From Chryseobacterium sp. 7 (GTDB lineage Bacteria > Bacteroidota > Bacteroidia > Flavobacteriales > Weeksellaceae): a DNA stretch of 64,000 nt. The DNA lies in contig NZ_RCCA01000001.1 in assembly GCF_003663845.1 (NCBI RefSeq), positions 2,108,001-2,172,000 on the forward strand. Reading direction: 5' to 3'. The position numbers and the translations under genes were made by a program. Below are positions 26,608 to 33,875 of the stretch, piece after piece. The notes under the pieces are model-generated. The model searched no databases, was not told where the DNA came from, and worked only from the letters and a program-made list of their open reading frames with translations. Numbering within the stretch: the stretch's first letter is position 1; every line of letters starts with the position of its first letter.

Positions 26608-27327
26608 TTAGAATTTATAGTTCAGTCCTAACTGAAATACTCTGTTGTTATTTTCAGCGGCAGGTCTGCTCTTTTCAATTTTTGTCAAGCTGTTTACATA
26701 TCTTGCACTGATACCAATATTTGGAGTGATATCATATCCTAGACCAAGACCTAATCCAAAGTTGAATCTGTTGATATCATCTTTGTTGATATCTTCAGTA
26801 TTTGAACTTGTAGTAGTGGTTGTAACACCTCCTGTAGTACTTGCTACACTCGTTTCTCCTTTAGTTTTTCCATTGATGAAATAACTGAATTCAGGCCCTG
26901 CTTCAATATAAAACTTGTCAATAGGTCTCATTTGAACCATTAGCGGAACTGAAATGTAGTTCATCTTTGCTCTGCCTTCTACCTTAGTCTTTACATTGGT
27001 AATTCCATTGTCTGTTTCCGTAGAAGAGAATACATCTTTCGCTCCCATTTGGTTATATAAAACCTCTGGCTGGATGCTGAATTGTTTTGAAAGTGGAATA
27101 TTTACGAATGCACCTGCATGGAAACCTATTTGCTGGCTGTTAATACCAAACTTCTGCTCACTAAAATAAGCTGAGTTTCCCCCTGCTTTAATACCGAATC
27201 TAACGGGTTGAACATCTTTTTTTAGAGGTGATGCATTTACTGTTTTAGTCTCTGTCTTTGTTTCTGTTTCCTGAGCAAAAGCTAGCGTACCAGCAGTTAA
27301 TGCTAATCCTAAAAATAACTTCTTCAT
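26608..27327 (-). CDS. Outer-membrane beta-barrel (porin family) protein 1
   Basis: A 239-residue outer-membrane protein of the OMP beta-barrel type common in Bacteroidota. Signal peptide MKKLFLGLALTAGTLAFAQ is followed by a Thr/Lys-rich linker and an eight-stranded barrel with PVRFGIKAGGNSAYF, FSIQPEVLYNQMGAK, FYIEAGPEFSYF and the C-terminal aromatic strand RVFQLGLNYKF. It is the first (leftmost) of four tandem paralogues. A sigma-54-like promoter lies upstream. Function could be adhesion, permeability or stress response; nothing in sequence decides it. Confidence 0.85.
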   Translation of the reverse strand: MKKLFLGLALTAGTLAFAQETETKTETKTVNASPLKKDVQPVRFGIKAGGNSAYFSEQKFGINSQQIGFHAGAFVNIPLSKQFSIQPEVLYNQMGAKDVFSSTETDNGITNVKTKVEGRAKMNYISVPLMVQMRPIDKFYIEAGPEFSYFINGKTKGETSVASTTGGVTTTTTSSNTEDINKDDINRFNFGLGLGLGYDITPNIGISARYVNSLTKIEKSRPAAENNNRVFQLGLNYKF

Positions 27328-27391
27328 AATTTTATTTTTTAATTTTACTATTTGTGTGTCGGATGATTTTTTCAGTCAGACTTCAATTATT

Positions 27392-27410
27392 TTGCAAATT
27401 GCTTGCCAAA
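27392..27410 (-). promoter_or_regulatory. Sigma-54-like promoter for porin-like gene 1
   Basis: The minus strand reads TTTGGCAAGCAATTTGCA: TGGCA and TTGC with GG-N10-GC spacing, a full match to the sigma-54 -24/-12 pattern. The predicted start site gives a leader of about 55 bases. Confidence 0.6.
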
Positions 27411-27643
27411 GTCGAAAAAGGCTCATTTAAAGGGCTTTACAGGTTGTTTTAAGAATGTGTTTTCTTAATGTTTTTCCCTTTTTGATGAATAAATATAATG
27501 CCATACTCTATATTTTATACAAAAAACTCAATGCTTGAAATATATTATTGCCGATCATTGAAATGATTAAAAAAAGAAAAAATTAAAGCAGTTTTAGCCA
27601 AATGATGAACCATCCGGATCGTTTTTAGATGCAGAAATAAAAA

Positions 27644-27667
27644 ATGCCAGGCTTTTTCAGTCCGGCA
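27644..27667 (-). terminator. Terminator after porin-like gene 2
   Basis: ATGCC-a-GG pairs with CCGGCAT with one bulge; on the minus strand a T6 run follows. Confidence 0.6.
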
Positions 27668-27692
27668 TCAGTTTTGAAAATAATAAATATCG

Positions 27693-28400
27693 CTATTTAA
27701 ATTGATAAGCCACTCCAATCTGAAGCGCATTGTTTCTTATTTTATTGTTATAATCATTGTTCTTAAAAAGACCCGTGATCCCCGCCGTAAATCTTGCAGT
27801 CACTCCAAAATTTTGGGTAAAATAATACCCTGCACCAATGCCTATCCCAAAATTGAACCTTTTGTAAAGCTCCATTGGAATTTTATTTGAAAAGCTATTA
27901 CTGCTAACGGTTGTAGTACCTCCAAACGTATTTTCGGTTTTTTGATCCCCTTTCGATTTTCCTCCTAAAAGATACCCAAATTCCGGCCCTGCCTCTACAT
28001 ACAGCTGAGGAAGAATTTTGTACTGAACCATCATAGGAAGAGTAAGATAATTCAAATTGGTTGTATAGCTGAATTCCTGTCTTATTAAATAAGCATCTGA
28101 TACAGACATATAGGTATACTTTTCTTCTGTTTTAGAGCCCATTTGGCTAAAAAGAAGTTCAGGCTGCACACTGAATTTTTCTGCAACAGGAATATTGACA
28201 AATACACCCACGTGAGAACCTAGTTTTACTTTTTCATTATAATCACTGTATTCATTGTTGCTATCACTAAATGTAGATGCATTGAATCCTGCTTTTACCC
28301 CAAATCTGACAGGAGATTTTGAAGTTGCCGGCTGCTCCTTTTCCTGAGCGTTCATTAAAAGTGATCCGGCTAAAGTAAGTCCTAGAAATATCTTTTTCAT
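27693..28400 (-). CDS. Outer-membrane beta-barrel (porin family) protein 2
   Basis: A 235-residue paralogue of its neighbours with signal peptide MKKIFLGLTLAGSLLMNAQ. Barrel landmarks are SPVRFGVKAGFNASTFSD, FSVQPELLFSQMGSK, LPQLYVEAGPEFGYLLGGK, IGIGAGYYFTQNFGVTARF and the C-terminal NALQIGVAYQFK. It is the most divergent of the four, with longer loops. A sigma-54-like element lies about 30 bases upstream of the start and a terminator follows, so it is a single-gene unit. Confidence 0.85.
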   Translation of the reverse strand: MKKIFLGLTLAGSLLMNAQEKEQPATSKSPVRFGVKAGFNASTFSDSNNEYSDYNEKVKLGSHVGVFVNIPVAEKFSVQPELLFSQMGSKTEEKYTYMSVSDAYLIRQEFSYTTNLNYLTLPMMVQYKILPQLYVEAGPEFGYLLGGKSKGDQKTENTFGGTTTVSSNSFSNKIPMELYKRFNFGIGIGAGYYFTQNFGVTARFTAGITGLFKNNDYNNKIRNNALQIGVAYQFK

Positions 28401-28429
28401 GGTTAAAGTTTAAAATTTTCTTTTTCGCG

Positions 28430-28446
28430 GCAAAAGATCTGCCACA
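28430..28446 (-). promoter_or_regulatory. Sigma-54-like promoter for porin-like gene 2
   Basis: The minus strand reads TGTGGCAGATCTTTTGC: TGGCA, TTGC and GG-N10-GC spacing. The start codon at 28400 lies about 30 bases downstream. Confidence 0.6.
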
Positions 28447-28480
28447 AATAGTAGAAGTGATAAAAATCATACTGAAAAGC

Positions 28481-28745
28481 GAAAAAGTCAGACTTAAACT
28501 AATAAACCTGACCTTTTCTATTGAAATCAAAATGTATCTAATTATGAAGCAAAATACTTTTAAAGTATTTGCTTTGCACTGTAAAGTATTAAACCAACTC
28601 AATGCAGTTCCCGTTAAAAAGTTTAAAATGGTAATAGTTAGATTTTTAATATTGAACTTCAATTGACAAATCAACTGAAGCAATACCTATTTCATTGTAA
28701 AAACAGAAATCATAAGTTGGAAATTTCCGCAGTAGAGTACAATCA
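28481..28745 (-). ncRNA. Candidate small RNA from an orphan sigma-54-like promoter
   Basis: The GG-N10-GC element at 28757-28773 points into this 265-base stretch, which has no credible open frame on the minus strand. The region contains a 9-bp palindrome (28552-28570, AAATACTTT / AAAGTATTT), a hairpin TTCAATTGA-caaa-TCAACTGAA (28658-28679), and ends at a terminator-like stem (28482-28517) with a T run on the minus strand. Alternatively this is a long 5' leader of porin-like gene 2 or a fully decayed paralogue. Confidence 0.3.
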
Positions 28746-28754
28746 TTACTCAAT

Positions 28755-28773
28755 ACGCAAATTCCTTGCCAAA
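28755..28773 (-). promoter_or_regulatory. Orphan sigma-54-like promoter
   Basis: The minus strand reads TTTGGCAAGGAATTTGCG with GG-N10-GC spacing, as strong a match as the one before porin-like gene 1. No gene begins within 340 bases downstream. Confidence 0.55.
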
Positions 28774-28789
28774 ATAAATGAAAAATAAA

Positions 28790-28816
28790 AAAGCCGGATT
28801 AAAATAATCCGACTTT
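28790..28816 (-). terminator. Terminator after porin-like gene 3
   Basis: Stem AAAGCCGGATTA / TAATCCGACTTT with one wobble; on the minus strand it is followed by TTTTTATTTTT. Confidence 0.75.
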
Positions 28817-28846
28817 GTATTGATTAGAAAGTTTGCTTTTAAAAGC

Positions 28847-29431
28847 TTAGAATTTATAAGCTAAACCAATCTGGAATACTCCGTTTCTTGAAGCATCACC
28901 TGTATTGTTTTTAGGGATATCAGATAATCCTGCAGTATATCTTACATTCACCCCAATATTTTGTGTGAAATAATATCCAGCTCCTAGACCAAGACCAAAA
29001 TCAAAAGTCTTGAAATTGTCTTTAACGTCAACCGAAGCTCCGTTACCTTTTCCTTTAGCACTGATAAGGAACCCGAATTGAGGACCAGCTTCTACATATA
29101 GGTTAGGAATAAGGTTATACTGTAACATTACAGGTACTGCGATATAATCTGTATTTAGTTTTATATCACTATTACCTTTATACTTACCACCTAAACCACT
29201 ATATAATACTTCCGGCTGTACAGAGAAGTCCTGTGCTACAGGAATGTTTGCAAAAACACCACCATAGAATCCAGCTTTTGAATTTAAATCACTGTTTGAA
29301 ATACTAGAGATATTAAGACCTGCTTTTAATCCAAATCTAACTGGAGAAGATGCAGCAGTAGAAGTTGAAGTCTTCTGAGCGAAACTGAAAGTACCTGCTA
29401 CTAGAGCCAGGCCTAAAATTAACTTTTTCAT
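28847..29431 (-). CDS. Outer-membrane beta-barrel (porin family) protein 3
   Basis: A 194-residue paralogue, the shortest of the four. Signal peptide MKKLILGLALVAGTFSFAQ, then SPVRFGLKAGLNISSIS, FSVQPEVLYSGLGGKY, LIPNLYVEAGPQFGFLIS, LGAGYYFTQNIGVNVRY and the closing strand GVFQIGLAYKF. Very close to porin-like protein 4. It has its own terminator and a sigma-54-like element upstream with a perfect TGGCACG -24 box. Confidence 0.87.
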   Translation of the reverse strand: MKKLILGLALVAGTFSFAQKTSTSTAASSPVRFGLKAGLNISSISNSDLNSKAGFYGGVFANIPVAQDFSVQPEVLYSGLGGKYKGNSDIKLNTDYIAVPVMLQYNLIPNLYVEAGPQFGFLISAKGKGNGASVDVKDNFKTFDFGLGLGAGYYFTQNIGVNVRYTAGLSDIPKNNTGDASRNGVFQIGLAYKF

Positions 29432-29479
29432 AAGTTTATATTTTAATAGTTTTTAAGTTTTATTTAACATTTCATTAGC

Positions 29480-29498
29480 AATCAAACAGCGTGCCAAA
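29480..29498 (-). promoter_or_regulatory. Sigma-54-like promoter for porin-like gene 3
   Basis: The minus strand reads TTTGGCACGCTGTTTGATTG: perfect TGGCACG, and GG-N10-GA with TTTGA at the -12 position instead of TTGC. Confidence 0.5.
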
Positions 29499-29562
29499 GT
29501 TAAATATTACTTCTACTTCTTTATTCATCAGCTTTTTCCGGGATAATATTATTTTAACATAA

Positions 29563-29598
29563 AAAAAGACCAGATTAAAGAATTAATCTGATCTTTTT
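29563..29598 (-). terminator. Terminator after porin-like gene 4
   Basis: A 15-bp stem AAAAAGACCAGATTA / TAATCTGATCTTTTT with one wobble pair and a six-base loop. Confidence 0.8.
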
Positions 29599-29634
29599 CT
29601 ATTGAATATAAAATTTGTTAGTGAATGGGTAAGC

Positions 29635-30270
29635 TTATTTGAATTTATAAGCTAAACCTACCTGGAATAGGTTGTTTCTTGTAGCATCAGATCCACTAGG
29701 TCTGTTTTTCGCTACATCCGTTAAACCTGCAACATATCTTGCGGTAAGCCCTAAGTTTGGAGTGAAATAATATCCAGCACCAAGACCGATACCAAAGTTA
29801 AATGTATTCAGATTGTCTTTGTAGTTATCTGTAGTATTAGACTGCCCGGTTGATTCATTTTTGAACTTGTTTTTAGCACTTACCATGAAACCGAATTCCG
29901 GACCTGCTTCCACATAAAGATTAGGGATCAGGTTATACTGGAACATTACAGGTACCGTAATATAATCTAATTTAGTAGAAGCAGAATATTTTGTTCCTGC
30001 TAATGTATAATCTGATTTATTACCATATTGAGAATATTGTACCTCCGGCTGAACACTGAATGAAGCTGCTAATGGAATGTTAGCAAATACACCTGCATTA
30101 AACCCTATTTTAGATTTCTGATCATCAAGACCACTGTCTTTTGAAAGTGAAGATACGTTCATACCTCCTTTTACCCCGAATGTTACCGGATTAGAAGATG
30201 TGTTTCCTGTCTGTTGAGCGAATGCGAATGTTCCTGCAGTTAACGCTAATCCTAAAATTAACTTTTTCAT
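29635..30270 (-). CDS. Outer-membrane beta-barrel (porin family) protein 4
   Basis: A 211-residue paralogue with signal peptide MKKLILGLALTAGTFAFAQ. Barrel landmarks include NPVTFGVKGGMNVSSLS, FSVQPEVQYSQYGNK, LIPNLYVEAGPEFGFMVS, IGLGAGYYFTPNLGLTARY and the C-terminal strand NLFQVGLAYKFK. The close match to protein 3 suggests a recent tandem duplication. A sigma-54-like element precedes it and a strong terminator follows. Confidence 0.87.
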   Translation of the reverse strand: MKKLILGLALTAGTFAFAQQTGNTSSNPVTFGVKGGMNVSSLSKDSGLDDQKSKIGFNAGVFANIPLAASFSVQPEVQYSQYGNKSDYTLAGTKYSASTKLDYITVPVMFQYNLIPNLYVEAGPEFGFMVSAKNKFKNESTGQSNTTDNYKDNLNTFNFGIGLGAGYYFTPNLGLTARYVAGLTDVAKNRPSGSDATRNNLFQVGLAYKFK

Positions 30271-30350
30271 AACTTTAATTTTTTAATTTTACTCTTTCTT
30301 AATTTTAAATTTTACTACTGTTCAGCATTTTCAGTTGAACGCAGAGTATC

Positions 30351-30369
30351 TTTCAAATTGCTTGCCAAA
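30351..30369 (-). promoter_or_regulatory. Sigma-54-like promoter for porin-like gene 4
   Basis: The minus strand reads TTTGGCAAGCAATTTGAA: the -24 half and spacer are identical to the gene 1 element, but -12 reads TTTGA (GG-N10-GA). Confidence 0.5.
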
Positions 30370-30396
30370 AATATTTTTTATGACTAAAATCAATAA

Positions 30397-30425
30397 AAAA
30401 ATCACTTAGTGTTTAAGTGATTTTT
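30397..30425 (-). terminator. Terminator after aroB
   Basis: Perfect 12-bp stem AAAAATCACTTA / TAAGTGATTTTT with a five-base loop. Confidence 0.75.
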
Positions 30426-30545
30426 GAAATATTCATTTGGATATCAATTAGTTGTAATTTTAAATAAACATTTGTTTAGATGTGGTCTAAATTGACAATT
30501 TTGTCAAAAACTATTTAAAAACGAATTTATTTTTCCGGAAAATTA

Positions 30546-31592
30546 TTAAGCATCATTCAATTTTCTGTAAAAAGAAAGTGATTCAAGGATATTTTCCTGA
30601 CTAGACTGATGATCATACGTGCAAGAACCAATTCCGGAAAGCAGAGAGAAATTGATTTTGCTGTCTGTATTCTTCTTATCATTTAGTAATAATGCAGTAA
30701 TATCTTCATCTTTAAAATCGCTGATATCAAGGTAAGGGTAGTATCTCTGAACATTTTCAATGATGGCTTTTGCATCTTCTTCAGAAATAAGATTTTCAAG
30801 ATAAGCAAGATGAGCTTCTGCAATCATTCCCATAGCCACTGCTTCACCGTGAAGGATAGGATTTCCTTGCTGCAAACATAAGCTTTCTACGGCATGGCCA
30901 ATGGTGTGTCCAAAATTCAGGGTTTTTCTGATATTCTGTTCATGAAAATCTTGATCTACAACCACTTGCTTAATATTCATAGAAGTCTGAATATGCGGAA
31001 TTACCGTTTCTACTTCCAGCTTACGGATCTGAATCAGTTGGTCCCAATGATTTTTATCAGCAATTAAACCATGTTTCAGCATTTCTGCGAATCCGCTTCT
31101 TAATTCTTTAAAAGGTAATGTTTCTAAGAATTTCGGGAATATAAAGATCTGTTCCGGAAATGCGAAAGTTCCCACCATATTTTTATAATGCATCAGATCA
31201 ATACCTGTTTTTCCTCCTATAGAAGCATCGCACATTGATAAAAGGGTAGTGGGGATGTTGATAAACTGGATTCCTCTTTTATATGTAGATGCAACAAATC
31301 CTCCCATATCCGTAATTACACCGCCGCCAAGGTTAATAACCAGTGCTTTTCTGTCCGCCTGCATTTCCGTAAGAATTTCCCAAAGCTGATTGGCAGTCTG
31401 GATGTTTTTCATTTCTTCTCCGGCTTCAATTTCTAAAATTTCAAAACCAAGGTCTGTTTCCATATTGCCTAAAAGAATAGGAAGACAGTATTCATGTGTA
31501 TTTTCATCTACCAGGATGAAGATTTTACTGAAAGTTTTTTCATGAAGAAACGCATTGAGTTGAGAAAAATTATCGTTTAATATTGTTATCAT
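30546..31592 (-). CDS. aroB: 3-dehydroquinate synthase
   Basis: Second step of the shikimate pathway: DAHP to 3-dehydroquinate, NAD- and metal-dependent. Motifs are NLGGGVITDMGGFVAS (NAD loop), NIPTTLLSMCDASIGGKTGID, SGFAEMLKHGLI and LNFGHTIGHAVE with metal-binding His residues, and GEAVAMGM. Length is 348 residues, normal for AroB. It has its own promoter and terminator and is divergent from the pseudouridine synthase gene. Confidence 0.97.
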   Translation of the reverse strand: MITILNDNFSQLNAFLHEKTFSKIFILVDENTHEYCLPILLGNMETDLGFEILEIEAGEEMKNIQTANQLWEILTEMQADRKALVINLGGGVITDMGGFVASTYKRGIQFINIPTTLLSMCDASIGGKTGIDLMHYKNMVGTFAFPEQIFIFPKFLETLPFKELRSGFAEMLKHGLIADKNHWDQLIQIRKLEVETVIPHIQTSMNIKQVVVDQDFHEQNIRKTLNFGHTIGHAVESLCLQQGNPILHGEAVAMGMIAEAHLAYLENLISEEDAKAIIENVQRYYPYLDISDFKDEDITALLLNDKKNTDSKINFSLLSGIGSCTYDHQSSQENILESLSFYRKLNDA

Positions 31593-31631
31593 CTTCTATA
31601 TTATGTAAAGTTAAAAATGTAAACTATAGTG

Positions 31632-31639
31632 CAAAGTTA
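31632..31639 (-). promoter_or_regulatory. -7 promoter element for aroB
   Basis: The minus strand reads TAACTTTG, a perfect TAnnTTTG, 40 bases before the start codon. Confidence 0.6.
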
Positions 31640-31672
31640 TGATTCTTAATTTTTAACTCGTAACTAAATTAC

Positions 31673-31680
31673 TATCTTTG
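31673..31680 (+). promoter_or_regulatory. -7 promoter element for the pseudouridine synthase gene
   Basis: TATCTTTG is a perfect TAnnTTTG ending 14 bases before the ATG, so the leader is very short. Confidence 0.6.
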
Positions 31681-31694
31681 CAGAAATTTTTAGA

Positions 31695-32876
31695 ATGAGC
31701 AGAGATAATAATAATTCAGACAGACCAAAGAGACCAAGAATTTCAACCAAGAAAAGTTCTGATGATTCTCGTGCTTCCAGATCTGGAAATTCTTCAGGAT
31801 CAAAGCCTTTTAAGAAACCGTTTTCTAAAGACGAAGGAAGAAAAGGACCAGAACATCAGGGATCCAACTCAAGATTTGAAAAGAAACCTTTCAAAAGAAA
31901 TACAGACAGTTTCGAAAATTCCAATGAAGATTCAGGTTCAAAATCTGAAAGAAAACCTTACATCACGAACAAAAGTGAAGGATATGAGAAAAAATCTTTC
32001 GGTAAACCTAAAAGAGGCGGAAAAAATTTCGATACCAGAGATAAGTATGAAAGAGGCAGTCTGAAATACGGAAGAAGACCCTCTAACGGAGATGAAAGAA
32101 ATGACGACAAAACAAGATCTTTTGTTCAGAAAAGAAGACTGAACAAAATTGAAAAAGACGTTCATAAAGACAGCATCCGTCTTAATAAGTATATTGCTAA
32201 TTCCGGGATCTGCAGCAGAAGAGAAGCTGATGAGCTGATTACCCAGGGATTGGTAGAAGTAAACGGAAAGGTAGTAACTGAAATGGGATATCAGGTACAG
32301 AAAACAGACAGAGTAGTTTTTGACGGACAAAACATTACTCCTGAAAAACCTGTTTATGTACTTTTGAATAAGCCAAAAGGTTATATTTCTACTACAAAAG
32401 ACGATAAAGCAAGAAAAACGGTAATGGATCTTGTAGCGAACGCTTCTCCATACAGACTTTTCCCAGTGGGAAGACTTGACCGTTCTACAACAGGAGTTAT
32501 TTTATTGACAAATGACGGGCACATGACGAAAAAACTGACGCATCCATCTTTTGATGCTAAGAAAATTTATCATGTAACGTTAGATAAAAAGCTTACTGGT
32601 GAAGATTTACGTCTTATTGCAGAAGGAATCCGTCTTGATGAGGGAGTAGCAGTTGTAGATCAGATTTCATACATTGAAGGAAAGCCTAAAAACGAAATCG
32701 GAATTGAGATCCACATCGGATGGAACCGTGTTATCAGAAGAATTTTCCAAAGATTAGGGTACGAGGTAGAATCTTTAGACAGAGTAATGTTTGCAGGATT
32801 AACGAAGAAGAATATCAAGAGAGGACACTGGAGAATCCTTACCGAACTGGAAGTAAACAACCTTAAAATGCTTTAA
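31695..32876 (+). CDS. rluB: RluB/RsuA-family pseudouridine synthase with long basic N-terminal tail
   Basis: Converts uridine to pseudouridine in ribosomal RNA. After about 150 residues of disordered Arg/Lys/Ser/Asn-rich tail (MSRDNNNSDRPKRPRIS onward), an S4 RNA-binding domain begins at RLNKYIANSGICSRREAD, then the catalytic domain with VGRLDRSTTGVILLTND, where the Asp is the nucleophile. The C-terminal GWNRVIRRIFQRLGYEV is typical of RluB/RluE/RsuA. The long tail is seen in Bacteroidota homologues and may aid RNA binding. Exact target site (23S versus 16S) is not decided by sequence alone. Confidence 0.9.
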   Translation: MSRDNNNSDRPKRPRISTKKSSDDSRASRSGNSSGSKPFKKPFSKDEGRKGPEHQGSNSRFEKKPFKRNTDSFENSNEDSGSKSERKPYITNKSEGYEKKSFGKPKRGGKNFDTRDKYERGSLKYGRRPSNGDERNDDKTRSFVQKRRLNKIEKDVHKDSIRLNKYIANSGICSRREADELITQGLVEVNGKVVTEMGYQVQKTDRVVFDGQNITPEKPVYVLLNKPKGYISTTKDDKARKTVMDLVANASPYRLFPVGRLDRSTTGVILLTNDGHMTKKLTHPSFDAKKIYHVTLDKKLTGEDLRLIAEGIRLDEGVAVVDQISYIEGKPKNEIGIEIHIGWNRVIRRIFQRLGYEVESLDRVMFAGLTKKNIKRGHWRILTELEVNNLKML

Positions 32877-32884
32877 AATAATGA

Positions 32885-33043
32885 TAAATGATGAGTTATG
32901 AATTATGAATGACAAATTCAGGGCTCTAGCTTATATCATTTTTTCAAAAAGGATTTTAGGATAAAAACAATAAAAAGCGCAGAAAATTCTGCGCTTTTTA
33001 TTGTATTAAGCTGTGAATCTAAAAATTCATAACTCATCATTTA
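32885..33043. repeat. Perfect 19-bp inverted repeat around a terminator
   Basis: Arms TAAATGATGAGTTATGAAT (32885-32903) and ATTCATAACTCATCATTTA (33025-33043) are perfect reverse complements, 121 bases apart, with the strong 13-bp terminator inside. The right arm stops ten bases before the pncA stop codon. Similar low-complexity ATTCATAA-type repeats are probably scattered in the genome. Confidence 0.7.
32972..32999. terminator. Strong bidirectional terminator
   Basis: Perfect 13-bp stem AAAAAGCGCAGAA / TTCTGCGCTTTTT with a two-base loop, between the pseudouridine synthase and pncA gene ends. Confidence 0.85.
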
Positions 33044-33053
33044 TAATTCATAA

Positions 33054-33659
33054 TTACCCCAGAACTGTCACTCCTTTTTCAATCATGTCATAAATAGCAT
33101 CTCTGGCGTTGTCCGGTTTTACGTTTACAGCACGCGTTCCGTTGAAATGAAGACAAGTTACATATCCGCTGGCTACAGCATCCTGTGCTGTGAATTTAAC
33201 GCAATAATCTAATGCCAGCCCTACTATTTCAACCAATTGGATATCATGATATTTTAAGAAGTCATCCAAACCGGTTTTCATAAAGTGATTATTATCCTGG
33301 AAACCGCTGTAGCTGTCTATTTCTATATTTTTACCTTTTTGTACAATGTGGGTTACTTTATCTCTGTTCAGATCTTTGTGGAATTCTGCCCCAAAAGTTC
33401 CCTGAATACAGTGATCCGGCCACATAAACTGTGGAACACCATTTAAAATAATACTTTCTCCTACCTTTCTGCCATTGCTGCTTGCAAAACTCTTATGACC
33501 TGCCGGATGCCAGTCTTGTGTAAGAACTACCTGATCATATTCATTTTCCTCCATCAGGAGATTGATATAGGGAATAATTTCGTTTGCTCCAGGTACTGCA
33601 AGTGCTCCGCCTTCACAAAAATCATTCTGTACATCGACTATTATTAATGCTTTTTTCAT
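33054..33659 (-). CDS. pncA: Nicotinamidase
   Basis: Hydrolyses nicotinamide to nicotinate for NAD salvage. The isochorismatase-like fold is clear: ALIIVDVQNDFCEGG with catalytic Asp9, the metal-binding TQDWHPAGHKSF, VQKG with the catalytic Lys, and the nucleophilic Cys in GLALDYCVKFTAQDA. Length is 201 residues, usual for PncA. Divergent from the helicase gene. A decayed second copy of its promoter and first codons lies at about 35.1 kb. Confidence 0.96.
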   Translation of the reverse strand: MKKALIIVDVQNDFCEGGALAVPGANEIIPYINLLMEENEYDQVVLTQDWHPAGHKSFASSNGRKVGESIILNGVPQFMWPDHCIQGTFGAEFHKDLNRDKVTHIVQKGKNIEIDSYSGFQDNNHFMKTGLDDFLKYHDIQLVEIVGLALDYCVKFTAQDAVASGYVTCLHFNGTRAVNVKPDNARDAIYDMIEKGVTVLG

Positions 33660-33690
33660 ATTTTAAATTCTCGAATTTTTGATAAATTTA

Positions 33691-33698
33691 CAAAACTA
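33691..33698 (-). promoter_or_regulatory. -7 promoter element for pncA
   Basis: The minus strand reads TAGTTTTG, a perfect TAnnTTTG, about 31 bases before the start codon. Confidence 0.6.
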
Positions 33699-33709
33699 AT
33701 CCACAAAAA

Positions 33710-33737
33710 TTTGTCCAAAACCGAATTATCGGACAAA
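33710..33737. promoter_or_regulatory. Palindrome TTTGTCC-N14-GGACAAA upstream of pncA
   Basis: Perfect 7-bp arms with an inner CCG / CGG pair. It lies just upstream of the pncA -7 element and is conserved in the duplicated copy near 35.2 kb, so it may be an operator. Confidence 0.45.
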
Positions 33738-33848
33738 TCGGCAATATCAATTTTTAATTCTCCTGGAATAAAGAAGTTAGAAATTAAAATAATTAAACTT
33801 TGTCTGCATTGTATTAGGTTTTAAGGCATAAACCAAATATCAATAACG

Positions 33849-33856
33849 TATCTTTG
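33849..33856 (+). promoter_or_regulatory. -7 promoter element for the DEAD-box helicase gene
   Basis: TATCTTTG is a perfect TAnnTTTG, 19 bases before the ATG. Confidence 0.6.
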
Positions 33857-33875
33857 CCGGAAATAAGTATTTTTT

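Noticed and set aside
28267..28683. Minus-strand 138-codon frame overlapping porin-like gene 2
   Set aside because: It shares DNA with the 5' end of the real barrel gene in another frame and crosses that gene's promoter.
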